Shown: positions 43,210-53,536, counted from the first letter of the stretch. The stretch is 64,000 bases of DNA from Clostridium hydrogenum (GCF_021432385.1 NZ_JAEACT010000002.1:566016-630015), one strand, 5' to 3'. Notes: a model not told the origin generated them from the sequence alone. Made by a program: numbers and translations.

Positions 43210-44055
43210 TTATTTAATATACTCCTTTGCTATATTAACAAAATTTTTAACTAAAGGATTCATACGTAACGCTTTATTAACTATAAACTTAATTTCTAAT
43301 TCATTAAATTCGTCTTTTAAATCATATATAAATAACCTGCTGTTTTCTTGCAAAATACTCTTAGGCAAAAGGGACACTCCTAAACCTTCTGTAATTCCCT
43401 TAAGAATAGCTTCCAATGAATCAAATTCAATTGTATTAACCTTAAAACTATTGCGAATTAGCCACTTTTGTAAGAGTTTACGATAAGGACATTCATGATC
43501 TGAATTTACTATTATTGGACTAGATAACTCATTAAGATTGTTAATTTCTACGGAGGATGTTAGTGCAACTTCTTCTTTGAAAGTAAAGAGTTTTTTAACT
43601 TTAGCAGATACAATCTCACTAGCTACGAAAGCACCATCCAATTCACCCTTTATAATCATATCAAGAAGAACTTTATGCTCTTGTGTTTTCAATATCATAG
43701 ATACTCCCGGATTTCGTTCATGAAATAAGGAAAATACTTTGGGTAAAATAGAGGCAGATATAGTTTGAGTTGCTCCAATTTTAATAGAAGAAGTGCTATT
43801 AGACACAAGAAACTCTTCATTAACTCTATCTATAAGTTCAAGAATTTTATCTGCATATTCAAGTAACTTTTCACCATTAGGTGTAATTGTAGATCCCTTA
43901 TTGCTTCTTATAAATAAAGTAGTATTCAAATTATTTTCAAGAAACTTAATTCTCATAGTTATATTAGATTGTGCATAACCAAGCTTTAAAGCCGCTTTAG
44001 ATATAGACTTCTCATAAGCAACTGTTTGAAATATTCTTAAATCATTAATTTCCAT
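43210..44055 (-). CDS. LysR-family regulator
   Basis: A 281-residue LTTR. The N-terminal helix-turn-helix reads MEINDLRIFQTVAYEKSISKAALKLGYAQSNITMRIKFLE, and residues 90-281 are the periplasmic-binding-like effector domain. Divergent from the DUF4865 gene, a pairing often seen in Firmicutes, so it probably controls that gene. ATG at 44055 follows AAAGG; an upstream ATG seven codons earlier is less supported. The R3 repeat lies in the divergent promoter region. Confidence 0.85.
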   Translation of the reverse strand: MEINDLRIFQTVAYEKSISKAALKLGYAQSNITMRIKFLENNLNTTLFIRSNKGSTITPNGEKLLEYADKILELIDRVNEEFLVSNSTSSIKIGATQTISASILPKVFSLFHERNPGVSMILKTQEHKVLLDMIIKGELDGAFVASEIVSAKVKKLFTFKEEVALTSSVEINNLNELSSPIIVNSDHECPYRKLLQKWLIRNSFKVNTIEFDSLEAILKGITEGLGVSLLPKSILQENSRLFIYDLKDEFNELEIKFIVNKALRMNPLVKNFVNIAKEYIK

Positions 44056-44096
44056 AGTATAAACGCCTTTCATCAATACTAATTTTTATTTATATA

Positions 44097-44195
44097 TAAA
44101 TAAACCATTTCAACTATTAAAATTCATGTGCACCATAATGCCCAGAAGACGGCATTTTGGTACAAATAAATTTTAAGTTTCACAGTGGTTTATCT
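44097..44195. repeat. Repeat family R3, copy b (inverted)
   Basis: The reverse complement of the element at 1835-1932. Its inner part reads TTTGTACCAAAATGCCGTCT-TCTGGGCATTATGGTGCA on the minus strand. Outer arms are GATAAACCACTGTGAAAC and GTTGAAATGGTTTATTT. It lies between the divergent lysR and DUF4865 genes. Confidence 0.75.
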
Positions 44196-44305
44196 TTATC
44201 ACTAATAATGATATTAAGTATTATTTATAAGTATTATACAATTTTTATATAAGGATTTAAACTGTAATTGTAAAACACTTATAGTCAAAAGGAGGTCGTA
44301 AGTCA

Positions 44306-44845
44306 ATGATAGCAATGCAATATAAAATCGTATTACCAATGGATTATGATATGAAAATAATAAGAAGAAGGGTAGATAATAATGGATATAAAACAGATGG
44401 ATTTCAAGATTTGAAATTTAAAATGTACCTTATAACAGAAAAAGGAGTAAATAAAAATTTACAGAATAGTTATTGTCCTTTATACATTTGGAAAGACAGT
44501 AATGGATTAAATAATTTTTTATTTGATGGATTTTATGATAATATAATAACTTCTTTTGGTTGGCAAAAAGTAAGTATAGGAATACCTTTAATTGATAAAA
44601 CAACAGATAAAATTAAAGATAGTAAATATGCATTTGAAATAATAAAGGAAATAGAGCCTCAAGAAAGCCTCAAAAATTTAAAAGATAAGATAGAAAAAGA
44701 TATCATTAATATGGAAAGTAAAGAATATTTAATTATTTATAATCCTGATAAATGGAAATATCACGTATTTTATTTTGTAAATGAACTAAGCAAAGTAAAA
44801 TTAGAAAAAGCAATAATTTATAGTATACTTCATGTATCTCTCTAA
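44306..44845 (+). CDS. DUF4865 family protein
   Basis: A 179-residue protein starting MIAMQYKIVLPMDYDMKIIR, the characteristic opening of DUF4865. The segment CPLYIWKDSNGLNNFLFDGFYDNIITSFGWQ follows. It may have a ferredoxin-like fold. Function unknown. AGGAGGT lies nine bases before the ATG. Usually found beside a LysR regulator, as here. No other gene follows on this strand. Confidence 0.8.
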   Translation: MIAMQYKIVLPMDYDMKIIRRRVDNNGYKTDGFQDLKFKMYLITEKGVNKNLQNSYCPLYIWKDSNGLNNFLFDGFYDNIITSFGWQKVSIGIPLIDKTTDKIKDSKYAFEIIKEIEPQESLKNLKDKIEKDIINMESKEYLIIYNPDKWKYHVFYFVNELSKVKLEKAIIYSILHVSL

Positions 44846-44938
44846 AAAAATATAAATAATTTTGCTTCAAATAGAGATAAAGCAGTTCAAACTATGGTGT
44901 AGAATATACTTGCCACCATAGTTTATAATTCCAGTTGT

Positions 44939-46141
44939 TCAGACGATTGGCATCATTAATTCTACATTAATTATGAACCTATTGTTTTCGCTTTGAGCCC
45001 ATATTCTTCCTCCATGCAATTCAACTATATTTTTTGCTATGGCTAGGCCCAATCCTGATCCAGCAGTTTCTGAGTTTCTTGATTCATCTGTTCTATAAAA
45101 TCTATTAAATACTTTTTCTAGATTTTCTTCTAAAACACTATCAACTACATTTTCAAAATTAATAATTATATTTTTGCCAGTTTCATATAAATTTATATTT
45201 ATATTACTTCCTTCAACACTGTATTTAACAGCATTTTCTATAATGTTTGTAAAAACTCTTGCTATTTTACTAGGATCTATTAATAATTCTAATTTGCCAT
45301 TTTTAAAATTTTTATTAAATCTTACGCCTTTTTCACTTGCCTGAATTGAAAGTTCCCCAATACTTTGTTCCATTATTTCTATTATATCAACTTTTACTTT
45401 TTCAAGCTTAACACCTCCACTCTCAAGCTTGGAATACTCAAACAAATCATCTATTAATATTTTTAACTTTTGTGATTTTTCCAGGGACACCTTTGCATAT
45501 TTGTCTTTTTCTTCAGTACTCATATTATCATTTACCGCAAGCTGGATATACCCAATTAATGAAGTGAGTGGTGTTCTTAAGTCATGAGACACATTTGTTA
45601 TAAGTTCACTTTTTAGTCTTTCAGCATTTTTTTCTTCTTGAATTTTGTTCTTCAGCTTAAGTGACATATTATTTATTTCTTCTGCTAAAATCGCTAATTC
45701 ATCATGTCCACTTACTTTAATTTTAAAATCTAAATTTCCTTCAGAAATTATTTTTATACCATGGCATATACTTTTAATATATTCGGCTTTTCTTCTAACT
45801 AATAAATAAATCAATATTAGAATAGTTATGATATTGCTCAATACTCTCAAAGAAATAAGAAATAAAAAAAAGAATGATAACAGTTCTCTTATTCTAGTTC
45901 CTAATAATAGCTCCTTAATCTTATTTTTAAATTTTAAATAGACTACTAATACTATTGCTATGCCTGGTATTATACCCGATATAAAACTACGTATTACACT
46001 TGATATAAACCAATGTATACCATATAGCATAATATCATGTACTACATCTGAAAATGCCGATATAGAAATAAAAAATAACATAACAAATAGTAGTTCCCTT
46101 GTTACACTTCCAAATAATAATTTATTAATTCTATTTTTCAA
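44939..46141 (-). CDS. Sensor histidine kinase
   Basis: A 400-residue membrane kinase with three or four N-terminal hydrophobic segments (about 15-35, 48-68, 88-115). A HAMP-like region follows (SEGNLDFKIKVSGHDELAILAEEINNM). The dimerisation domain has the phospho-accepting His in NVSHDLRTPLTS, and the ATPase domain ends in GLGLAIAKNIVELHGG. No large external sensor domain, so it may sense a membrane signal. It starts at TTG overlapping the response-regulator gene by 11 bases. Partner of the 46131 regulator. Confidence 0.87.
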   Translation of the reverse strand: MKNRINKLLFGSVTRELLFVMLFFISISAFSDVVHDIMLYGIHWFISSVIRSFISGIIPGIAIVLVVYLKFKNKIKELLLGTRIRELLSFFFLFLISLRVLSNIITILILIYLLVRRKAEYIKSICHGIKIISEGNLDFKIKVSGHDELAILAEEINNMSLKLKNKIQEEKNAERLKSELITNVSHDLRTPLTSLIGYIQLAVNDNMSTEEKDKYAKVSLEKSQKLKILIDDLFEYSKLESGGVKLEKVKVDIIEIMEQSIGELSIQASEKGVRFNKNFKNGKLELLIDPSKIARVFTNIIENAVKYSVEGSNININLYETGKNIIINFENVVDSVLEENLEKVFNRFYRTDESRNSETAGSGLGLAIAKNIVELHGGRIWAQSENNRFIINVELMMPIV

Positions 46142-46826
46142 TTTTATATCCCACTCCCCATACCACTTTTATGTATTTAGGTTCCTTGGGATTAATCTCA
46201 ATTTTTTCCCTTATATTTCTTATGTGCACAGCTACAGTATTATCTGCATTATTAAAGCTTTCCTTCCATACATTACTATAAATCTGTTCTGTACTCATAA
46301 CTCTACCTCTATTAAGCGCTAAGACTTCTAATATAGAGAATTCTAATGGAGTAAGCCTTACAAAGTTACCTTCAACAAAAATTTCTCTTGAAGCTCTATT
46401 TATAGTAAGTCCATCAATAATTATCTCATCCTCATTTTCTTTCTTTGCTTCATTAAAATTAAAACATCTCCTAAGTTGAGATTTTACTCTTGCAGTAAGT
46501 TCTAATGGATTAAACGGCTTAGTAACATAATCATCAGCTCCAACATTTAACCCCAATATTTTATCGCAATCTTCATTCTTAGCAGAAAGCATAATAATAG
46601 GAAGCTTTTTTTCCTCTCTAATTTTTAGGCATGTCCTTATTCCATCAAGTTTAGGCATCATTATATCTAAAATTATTAAATCAATATCATTATTTTTAAG
46701 TTTTTCTAGGGCATCAATGCCATCACAGGCTGTAACAACATTCAATCCTTCATTTGTCAAATAAATTCCAATCAACTCCTGTATATCCTTTTCATCATCA
46801 ACTACTAACACTGCATTTTTTTTCAT
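46131..46826 (-). CDS. OmpR-family response regulator
   Basis: A 231-residue regulator with a receiver domain (VDDEKDIQE, phospho-Asp in LIILDIMMPKLDG, Lys in VTKPFNPLEL). A winged-helix DNA-binding domain follows (LTPLEFSILEVLALNRGRVMSTEQI, HIRNIREKIE). Closest in layout to VanR-type regulators. It lies 64 bases after the membrane glycosyltransferase and overlaps the kinase. The system may respond to cell-envelope stress, judged only from the neighbour. Confidence 0.88.
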   Translation of the reverse strand: MKKNAVLVVDDEKDIQELIGIYLTNEGLNVVTACDGIDALEKLKNNDIDLIILDIMMPKLDGIRTCLKIREEKKLPIIMLSAKNEDCDKILGLNVGADDYVTKPFNPLELTARVKSQLRRCFNFNEAKKENEDEIIIDGLTINRASREIFVEGNFVRLTPLEFSILEVLALNRGRVMSTEQIYSNVWKESFNNADNTVAVHIRNIREKIEINPKEPKYIKVVWGVGYKIEK

Positions 46827-46890
46827 AAACTATAGCACCTTCTCTATTATTAATAACTATAACTATTATATTACATCTCATTACGCAATG

Positions 46891-48369
46891 TTATTTTTTT
46901 GACTTTTGTTTGCATACTCCAATATTAGGAATTAACATTTTCATATCTGGATAATAATTTCCTAATAATACAAATACCCATGATATTATATACCCATATC
47001 TTGGTTGCTGCTCAATAATTAAATAAAATAAACCAAAACCACAAAAAATTATATACAGTAAACTTATTAACTTATTATCTAAATATTGTTTTATATTAAA
47101 TAATTGTATATATACATATATCATTAAAATAAGGTATACTAGTTGAGAATAAAAAAATAATACCGTACTCAAATTAAATCTTGAATTTAATATGCTTAAA
47201 TTTCCAGTAGACCAATATGCTCCTGAAAAGTCACCACTTGACCATTGTGCTATAAATTTAATTATATAAAATCCTATTAATTTATATAATGGTGTGCTTA
47301 TTAGCCTTTTCTTTATAATTAACTCACAAACTGATTGAACCTTATCATAATTAAACTTATACTTTTCTGATATTTGACTATCTTCCTTATTCCACATACC
47401 TAGCGATTGAATATTTGTACCTTTTAAAACAGATGTTATAGCAGGTTCTCTTCCATGCCAAAGTGGATATTCTGTTATATTTAACTTTAACAATATGCTG
47501 TTAACAGTAATCCATGGACTTAAAAACGAAACAATTAATAATATACTCATCTTAATACATTTTTTATTTTCATGACAAATTATTAAATAAAAAATATATG
47601 CTATTAATATAACAATACCTACCATTCTAAAAAGATTGCCTATACTTAATAACAATCCTGAAGCAATAATCCATCGCAATCCTTTTTTGCCTTTTATTAC
47701 TAAAAGAAATAAGTAAATGCTTCCTATAAAAAATGTCATAGCTAAATTTTCTGAACAAAGCACAGAATTATAAAATATAAACGGTGGAAATGTACATGCT
47801 ATAAAAGAAATCATAATTGCTCTCTTTTTATCTTCGTATAATTCTATACTTATCCAATAAATAATATACACATTTATCGTAGATAAAATTATATTTATTA
47901 ATTTAATTACCAATATAGGATTTGGAAATACTTTGATTATCATGCCGAAATATATTGTTAATATTGTTAAGTGACTAAATCTACCTATGTAGCTTGTACC
48001 CTTAAAAACAGAATAATCTCCTAATGCAAATTTTTGACCGCAATTATAAATTATTTGAAAATCTGAAAAAGGCTCAGCATCTATTAATAAAATATATAAT
48101 AGTCTTAATGCGAATGATAACAATAAAATTATTAATAAAATCACTTTATAAGAATACCCTTTTTTCAAAAGCTTATAAATAAAATATCCTATTAATAAAC
48201 AAATTAAAAATATAATTAGACTACTTATTATTGAGTATATGGTATTTTTGAATGATAAATTTATAAAACATAAAAATGATATACCTATGCTTCCTAATAT
48301 GATTAACAAAAAAAGAATTTTCAAAGGTATGTTCATAAAATTTACAAATCTGTTTTTAATATGATTCAT
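46891..48369 (-). CDS. Membrane glycosyltransferase, GT39/ArnT-like
   Basis: A 492-residue protein with about 11-12 hydrophobic helices. The first extracytoplasmic loop holds acidic residues (LIDAEPFSDFQIIYNCGQ near 105), as in GT-C enzymes such as protein mannosyltransferases and ArnT. These use polyprenyl-phosphate sugars to modify lipids, polymers or proteins outside the membrane. ATG at 48369 follows AGGAGG; nine extra codons upstream are unlikely. It heads the unit with the two-component system, so it is probably regulated by it. Confidence 0.75.
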   Translation of the reverse strand: MNHIKNRFVNFMNIPLKILFLLIILGSIGISFLCFINLSFKNTIYSIISSLIIFLICLLIGYFIYKLLKKGYSYKVILLIILLLSFALRLLYILLIDAEPFSDFQIIYNCGQKFALGDYSVFKGTSYIGRFSHLTILTIYFGMIIKVFPNPILVIKLINIILSTINVYIIYWISIELYEDKKRAIMISFIACTFPPFIFYNSVLCSENLAMTFFIGSIYLFLLVIKGKKGLRWIIASGLLLSIGNLFRMVGIVILIAYIFYLIICHENKKCIKMSILLIVSFLSPWITVNSILLKLNITEYPLWHGREPAITSVLKGTNIQSLGMWNKEDSQISEKYKFNYDKVQSVCELIIKKRLISTPLYKLIGFYIIKFIAQWSSGDFSGAYWSTGNLSILNSRFNLSTVLFFYSQLVYLILMIYVYIQLFNIKQYLDNKLISLLYIIFCGFGLFYLIIEQQPRYGYIISWVFVLLGNYYPDMKMLIPNIGVCKQKSKK

Positions 48370-48719
48370 ATTTCCTCCTTTATTCCATTTATGCAACTAA
48401 AGAATTTATAAATGAAATCTATTTTTTAATATTTAAGTCTTACTTAGAAAATAAATAACTAGTTATCATCTATGCTAATTATTATAAAAATTAATATTAA
48501 AGAAACATTTATTAAAATTATGAAGATTTAATGAAGAATAGAGAGCTAAGATATGTAATATATAAAGTATATATTATTAAAATAAAAAATCAGGTAGCAT
48601 TTTATGAAGTTATGGTGTACAAGAAGCTAACTTCTCTAAAGAATAAAATAATTAAAAATGCAAAAAATAAAAATAGGGTGTTGATAATCACCCCATAATG
48701 TATAATTCTAATCATCTAA
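48370..48719. other. Gap upstream of the glycosyltransferase gene
   Basis: AT-rich 350 bp with the hut operon terminator at one end. Around 48519-48540 there is a tandem motif (TATGAAGATTTAATGAAGAA), which might be a binding site for the OmpR-type regulator. No ORF with a ribosome site was seen. Confidence 0.4.
48655..48695 (-). terminator. Terminator of the hut operon
   Basis: On the minus strand GGGGTG-ATTATCAA-CACCC is followed by TATTTTTATTTTTTG. It lies 25 bases after the hutI stop. Confidence 0.8.
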
Positions 48720-49976
48720 TTAATATATTGTGTTATTTTTAACAACTTCTCCATTTTTTATAACACTATCCACTATATTTACCCCTGTGTTATAAACAAG
48801 ATATTTATAAGTTGGATATTTAAGTATTACTAAATCTGCTGCTTTTCCTTTTTCAAGGGTTCCTATTTTATCTGCTCTTCCAAGGGCTGCTGCACCATTT
48901 AAAGTAAAGGCGGTTATTGCTTCTTCTGCTGTCATACGCATGTGTATGCAAGCTAAGGCAAACATTAATGGTATGGAATTTGTAAAACAGCTGCCTGGGT
49001 TAAAATCACTGGCTAAGGCCACACTACAACCACTATCAATCATCTTTCTAGCGTTAGCATAAGGTTTGTTTAAGCAAAAAGCCGTTGATGGCAGAAGCGT
49101 TGCCACAACTTTATTTTCTGCAAGGCTTTTTATACCTTCTTCAGAAGCACATAGTAAATGATCAGCTGATACTGCCTTAAGTTTTCCTGCAAGCTCAGCA
49201 CCACCAAGGCTTACAATTTCATCAGCATGAATTTTTGCTTTAAAACCCATTTCCTTTGCCGTGCTTAAAAGCCTATCTGACAATTCTATTGATATTACAT
49301 CATCTTCGCAAAATACATCACAGAAGTCAGCAAGTTCTTTTTCCTTAACTACTGGCAAAACCTTGTCTATTATGAAATCTATATATTCTTCATTTTTTCC
49401 TTCATACTCCAAAGGGACAGCATGTGCACCTAAGAAAGTACTTACTACATCAACTTTATGGTCTTCATTCAGCTTTTTCATTACTTCCAGCTGTCTTATT
49501 TCTGTAGCTAAATCCAAGCCATATCCACTTTTTCCTTCTACAGTTGTTATTCCAAACTCAAGCATTGAATTAAGCCTATCAAAACCTAGCTCATACAATT
49601 CTTCAAAAGAGCTGCTTCTAGTTGCATTTACTGTATTTTGAATGCCACCCTTTGCTCTCATTATATCCATGTAACTTGCGCCATTTAATCTCATAAAGAA
49701 TTCTTCTGGCCTGTAGCCCCCAAAAATAAAATGTGTATGGGAGTCTACAAAACCAGGAAGAATACATTTATTATGAGCATTAATGACTTCAAATTCATCT
49801 AAATTGTACTTTTTTAAAATATTTTCTGTTGTGTCTACCTCTTCAATTATTCCATTTTTTATAACAACTGCACCATTTTCAATAACTCTAATGCCGTTCA
49901 TTTCTTCCCCGCATTTAGCACTTTTCCCGATAGGCGTTGCTATTTGACTAGAATTTAAAATCAATATATTTCTCAT
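48720..49976 (-). CDS. hutI: Imidazolonepropionase
   Basis: A 418-residue amidohydrolase-fold enzyme that opens 4-imidazolone-5-propanoate to N-formimino-L-glutamate, the third step of histidine degradation. It has the metal site VDSHTHFIFGG near residue 78, GKSGYGLD near 148, KIHADEI near 246 and ASDFNPGSC near 323. Length and motifs match HutI. Its ATG is one base after the hutU stop, and it is the last gene of the rpiR-hutF-M20-hutU-hutI operon. Confidence 0.93.
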   Translation of the reverse strand: MRNILILNSSQIATPIGKSAKCGEEMNGIRVIENGAVVIKNGIIEEVDTTENILKKYNLDEFEVINAHNKCILPGFVDSHTHFIFGGYRPEEFFMRLNGASYMDIMRAKGGIQNTVNATRSSSFEELYELGFDRLNSMLEFGITTVEGKSGYGLDLATEIRQLEVMKKLNEDHKVDVVSTFLGAHAVPLEYEGKNEEYIDFIIDKVLPVVKEKELADFCDVFCEDDVISIELSDRLLSTAKEMGFKAKIHADEIVSLGGAELAGKLKAVSADHLLCASEEGIKSLAENKVVATLLPSTAFCLNKPYANARKMIDSGCSVALASDFNPGSCFTNSIPLMFALACIHMRMTAEEAITAFTLNGAAALGRADKIGTLEKGKAADLVILKYPTYKYLVYNTGVNIVDSVIKNGEVVKNNTIY

Positions 49977-49977
49977 A

Positions 49978-51987
49978 TTATTTGATTCCTTTTATAAGTG
50001 TTTCATCAACTACATATGGTATAGTTACTTGGTTTTCACCTTTGTATCTTTCGTTGAATTCAATAGCTGTTTCTATAGAATGTTCATTTCTAGCCCAGCT
50101 TCTTCTTGCAACTCCGCCCATAACATCCCAAAGGATTGCGCTCTTTATTATTTCATCTATTCTTTCGCTTCCATCAAGCACAAGACCAAAGCCACCGTTT
50201 ATAGATTTTCCTATACCAACTCCACCACCGTTGTGAAGCGCAACTAGGCTCATTCCTCTTGCTGCATTTCCTGCGTAACATTGGATTGCCATGTCAGCCA
50301 TTACGTTACTTCCATCTTTTATGTTTGCAGTTTCTCTAAATGGTGAATCAGTTCCACTTACATCGTGGTGATCTCTTCCTATCATAACTGGTCCTACTTC
50401 GCCATTTCTAACCATTTCGTTGAATTTAAGAGCTATATCCTTTCTTCCTTCAGCATCCTGATAAAGTATTCTAGCCTTAGTTCCAACTACCAATTTGTTT
50501 TCCTCAGCGTCCCTAATCCAGTTATAGTTATCTCTATCTTGATATCTTCTATTTGGATCTATGCATTCCATTGCCGCATGATCTGTTTTTATTAAGTCTT
50601 CATCTGTTCCGCTTAAGCATACCCATCTAAATGGTCCGTACCCATAGTCAAATAACTGTGGTCCCATGATGTCCTCTACATAAGATGGAAGTACAAATCC
50701 GTCTTTATCATCTACTCCATTTTTAGATATTTCCTTTACCCCTGCATCATATACTGCTTTTAAGAAGGAATTACCATAATCGAAGAAATAAGTGCCTTTT
50801 TCTGTGCAAGCTTTTATAAGTTCATAATGATGTCTTAAGCTCTTATCTACAAGTTCCTTGAATTTTTCCCTGTCCTTACTTAAAAGTTCTGTTCTCTCTT
50901 CAAAAGTAAGACCTTGTGGACAGTATCCACCATCGTAAACAGCATGACAAGAAGTCTGGTCAGACATTAATTCCACCTTTATATCATTTTTAACTACATA
51001 TTCAAGTAAATCAACTATGTTTCCGTGGTATGCAATTGATATTGCTGTCTTATTTTCTACATGTTCATGTGCAACTTTAAATATTTCATCTAAATCAGAT
51101 GATTGCATTCCTACCCAACCTTGATCTAGTCTTGTTTTTATTCTTGATTCATCTACTTCTGCAATTATTCCAACTCCATTTGCTATTTCAACAGCTTTTG
51201 GCTGAGCACCACTCATTCCTCCAAGTCCAGAAGTTATGAATATGTGTCCTCTTAAATCTCCATCGTTTGGAATTCCAAGCTTCATTCTTCCTGCATTTAA
51301 AAGTGTATTGTAAGTTCCATGAACAATTCCTTGAGGTCCTATATACATCCAGCCACCAGCTGTCATTTGTCCATAGTTTGCAACTCCCATTTGTTCTGCA
51401 ACTTCCCAATCGTCTAAGTTATCAAACATTCCAACCATAAGTGCATTAGTTATTATAACTCTAGGCGCATTTTCTCTTGTTCTAAATAAGCCTAATGGAT
51501 GACCTGATTCAACTACTAAAGTTTGATCCTTTTCCATAACTTCAAGGTATTTTTTTATAAGTCTGTACTGCATCCAGTTTTGGCATACGCTTCCTGTCTC
51601 ACCGTAAGTAACTAATTCGTATGGATATAAAGCAACTTCAAAATCAAGGTTGTTTTCTATCATAACCTGAAAAGCCTTACCTTCAATGCAGTTACCTTTG
51701 TATTCATCTATTGGTTTTCCGTAAATTCTTCCTTCTGGTCTAAATCTATAACCATAAATTCTTCCTCTTGTTTTTAGTTCTTCTAAGAATTCTGGTATCA
51801 ATTTTTCATGGTATTTTGGGTTAATATATCTAAGTGCATTTTTTAATGCAATTTCTGTTTGAGCTTCATTTAATGTATAACCTCTGTCTGGTGCTCTTCT
51901 AATTCCCTCTACAAACTTAGGCATTTCAGGTAATTCGTCATCTAATTTTATGTCCATTGATATTTTTGCTTTTTCATTATAATTCAT
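49978..51987 (-). CDS. hutU: Urocanate hydratase (long form)
   Basis: A 669-residue urocanase that converts urocanate to imidazolonepropionate using tightly bound NAD. Visible motifs are GQMTAGGWMYIGPQGIVHGTY, the glycine-rich FITSGLGGMSGAQPKA, VELMSDQTSCHAVYDGGYCPQG (conserved Cys) and GNAARGMSLVALHNGGGVG. It is about 110 residues longer than the common 550-residue HutU, as in a long clostridial/anaerobe form. The longest frame starts at a TTG in the ribosome site. ATG at 51987 follows GGAGGTAGAAGG. Confidence 0.93.
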   Translation of the reverse strand: MNYNEKAKISMDIKLDDELPEMPKFVEGIRRAPDRGYTLNEAQTEIALKNALRYINPKYHEKLIPEFLEELKTRGRIYGYRFRPEGRIYGKPIDEYKGNCIEGKAFQVMIENNLDFEVALYPYELVTYGETGSVCQNWMQYRLIKKYLEVMEKDQTLVVESGHPLGLFRTRENAPRVIITNALMVGMFDNLDDWEVAEQMGVANYGQMTAGGWMYIGPQGIVHGTYNTLLNAGRMKLGIPNDGDLRGHIFITSGLGGMSGAQPKAVEIANGVGIIAEVDESRIKTRLDQGWVGMQSSDLDEIFKVAHEHVENKTAISIAYHGNIVDLLEYVVKNDIKVELMSDQTSCHAVYDGGYCPQGLTFEERTELLSKDREKFKELVDKSLRHHYELIKACTEKGTYFFDYGNSFLKAVYDAGVKEISKNGVDDKDGFVLPSYVEDIMGPQLFDYGYGPFRWVCLSGTDEDLIKTDHAAMECIDPNRRYQDRDNYNWIRDAEENKLVVGTKARILYQDAEGRKDIALKFNEMVRNGEVGPVMIGRDHHDVSGTDSPFRETANIKDGSNVMADMAIQCYAGNAARGMSLVALHNGGGVGIGKSINGGFGLVLDGSERIDEIIKSAILWDVMGGVARRSWARNEHSIETAIEFNERYKGENQVTIPYVVDETLIKGIK

Positions 51988-52002
51988 TCCTTCTACCTCC
52001 AA

Positions 52003-53250
52003 TTAATCTAAATTTTTATCAAAAGCTAACAACGAGTTTATAAGAGCTTCCACCCCTAATTCTATTTCTTCATATGAAGTATATTCTTCTGGACAATGAC
52101 TTCTTCCATCTTTACTTGGAACAAAAATCATTCCCACTGGTGCAATTTCATATATATGATTAGCATCATGACCGGCTCCACTTGGTAAGTGCACAGTCTT
52201 TGCTACTTTGTCACAGTTTTCTTTTAGGACTTTTTTAATATTTTCATCTATAATTACAGAACTTGATTTTGATATATTATCAAATTTAATCTTTATATTT
52301 CTTTTTCTTGATAATTCTTCAGCTTCTTGAATAAATTTGTTTGCAAGCTCATCTATAACTTCATTTTGAAGTGCCCTTATTTCAAACTCAAATTCACATT
52401 TCCCAGGAATTACATTTGATGCATTAGGCTCTACACTTAGCTTACCTACGGTTCCAACTACATCATCACTATTTTTTCCCCTGCACAAGCCTTGAAGCTT
52501 TAATATAAGTTCACTTGTAAAAGCTAACGCATCATATCTCATATTCATTGGTGTTGTTCCTGCATGATTAGACTCACCTTCAACTAAAACCTTATATCTA
52601 TGAATCCCAACAATACCTGTGACAACTCCTAGTGGAATTTTTTTATTATCTAAAACAGGTCCTAATTCATTGTGCAGTTCAAGATATAAAGCCGCATCAC
52701 CCTTTTTTCTAGCTCGTTTCTTAAGCTCACTACAATTTCCACCCAAATCATCTATTGCATCAGAAAGCACTCTTCCAAGACTATCCTTCCTTTGAAGCAT
52801 TTCTTCAGACAGTTCTCCTATCATTCCTTTACTTCCTATGGTTGATAAGCCAAATTCGCTTGGCTCCTCAGAAGTAAAATCAACTATTTCTAAAGGATGC
52901 CTAAGAGTTATTCCCTTTTCTTTTAAAGTTCTAACAACTTCTATGCCACCTAAAACTCCTATAGTTCCATCATACATACCGCCATTTTCAACAGTATCTG
53001 TATGCGAACCAATTATTATTGGCTTTAAATTCTTGTCACTTCCCTTAAGCTTACCTATAATATTAGCCGCCGCATCTATAGAAGTTTCAAGTCCTGTCTC
53101 TTCCATTTTTCCTCTTAGCCACACTCTTGCTTCTTTATACTCTTTTGTAAAACCTCTTCTAGTATGTCCAAGCTTGCTTCTATCTATAAACGTAGATATT
53201 TTTTCAATATCATTTTTCAGTCTGCCTATGTTAGGCTGCATATTATCCAT
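52003..53250 (-). CDS. M20-family amidohydrolase in hut operon (possible formylglutamate hydrolase)
   Basis: A 415-residue M20 metallo-hydrolase of the N-carbamoyl-amino-acid hydrolase/allantoate amidohydrolase type. Metal-ligand motifs are GSHTDTVENGGMYDG near residue 82, DFTSEEPSEFG near 127, LELHNELGPVLD near 189 and GAGHDANHI near 357. No allantoin or pyrimidine genes are nearby. Between hutF and hutU, the step lacking an enzyme is N-formylglutamate to glutamate plus formate, normally done by HutG. This protein is a candidate for that step; that is inference from position. AGGGGTG precedes the ATG. Confidence 0.8.
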   Translation of the reverse strand: MDNMQPNIGRLKNDIEKISTFIDRSKLGHTRRGFTKEYKEARVWLRGKMEETGLETSIDAAANIIGKLKGSDKNLKPIIIGSHTDTVENGGMYDGTIGVLGGIEVVRTLKEKGITLRHPLEIVDFTSEEPSEFGLSTIGSKGMIGELSEEMLQRKDSLGRVLSDAIDDLGGNCSELKKRARKKGDAALYLELHNELGPVLDNKKIPLGVVTGIVGIHRYKVLVEGESNHAGTTPMNMRYDALAFTSELILKLQGLCRGKNSDDVVGTVGKLSVEPNASNVIPGKCEFEFEIRALQNEVIDELANKFIQEAEELSRKRNIKIKFDNISKSSSVIIDENIKKVLKENCDKVAKTVHLPSGAGHDANHIYEIAPVGMIFVPSKDGRSHCPEEYTSYEEIELGVEALINSLLAFDKNLD

Positions 53251-53267
53251 TTTGACACCCCTTTAAG

Positions 53268-53536
53268 CAGAGTACGGAGTACAGAGTACAGAGTACAATG
53301 AAGGTCAATTTTTTGCTCTCGCAAAAAATTCTTAAACTAATTGGCTATCGCCCAAACCTATTATAAATGTCCCTTACTTTTAAAAATAATCTTCTAGACT
53401 CACTAATCTTAAGATAGTAAAAATTTCTTACTAAGTCTTCTTCAGCGAAGCTGAACTATATATTTTCAAAGATTTATCTGACGCAAGGAAAGATAAATCA
53501 TCCTTCACTGTACTCTGTACTCTGTACTTTGTACTC
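53268..53536. repeat. Repeat family R1, copy c (inside the hut operon)
   Basis: Heptad-built ends: CAGAGTACGGAGTACAGAGT on the left, CTGTACTCTGTACTTTGTAC on the right. The interior is longer and more diverged than in other copies but keeps the hairpins CTTCAGC-GAA-GCTGAA and GATTTATCT / AGATAAATC. It fills the 340-bp gap between hutF and the M20 gene and is presumably transcribed with the operon. Confidence 0.8.
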
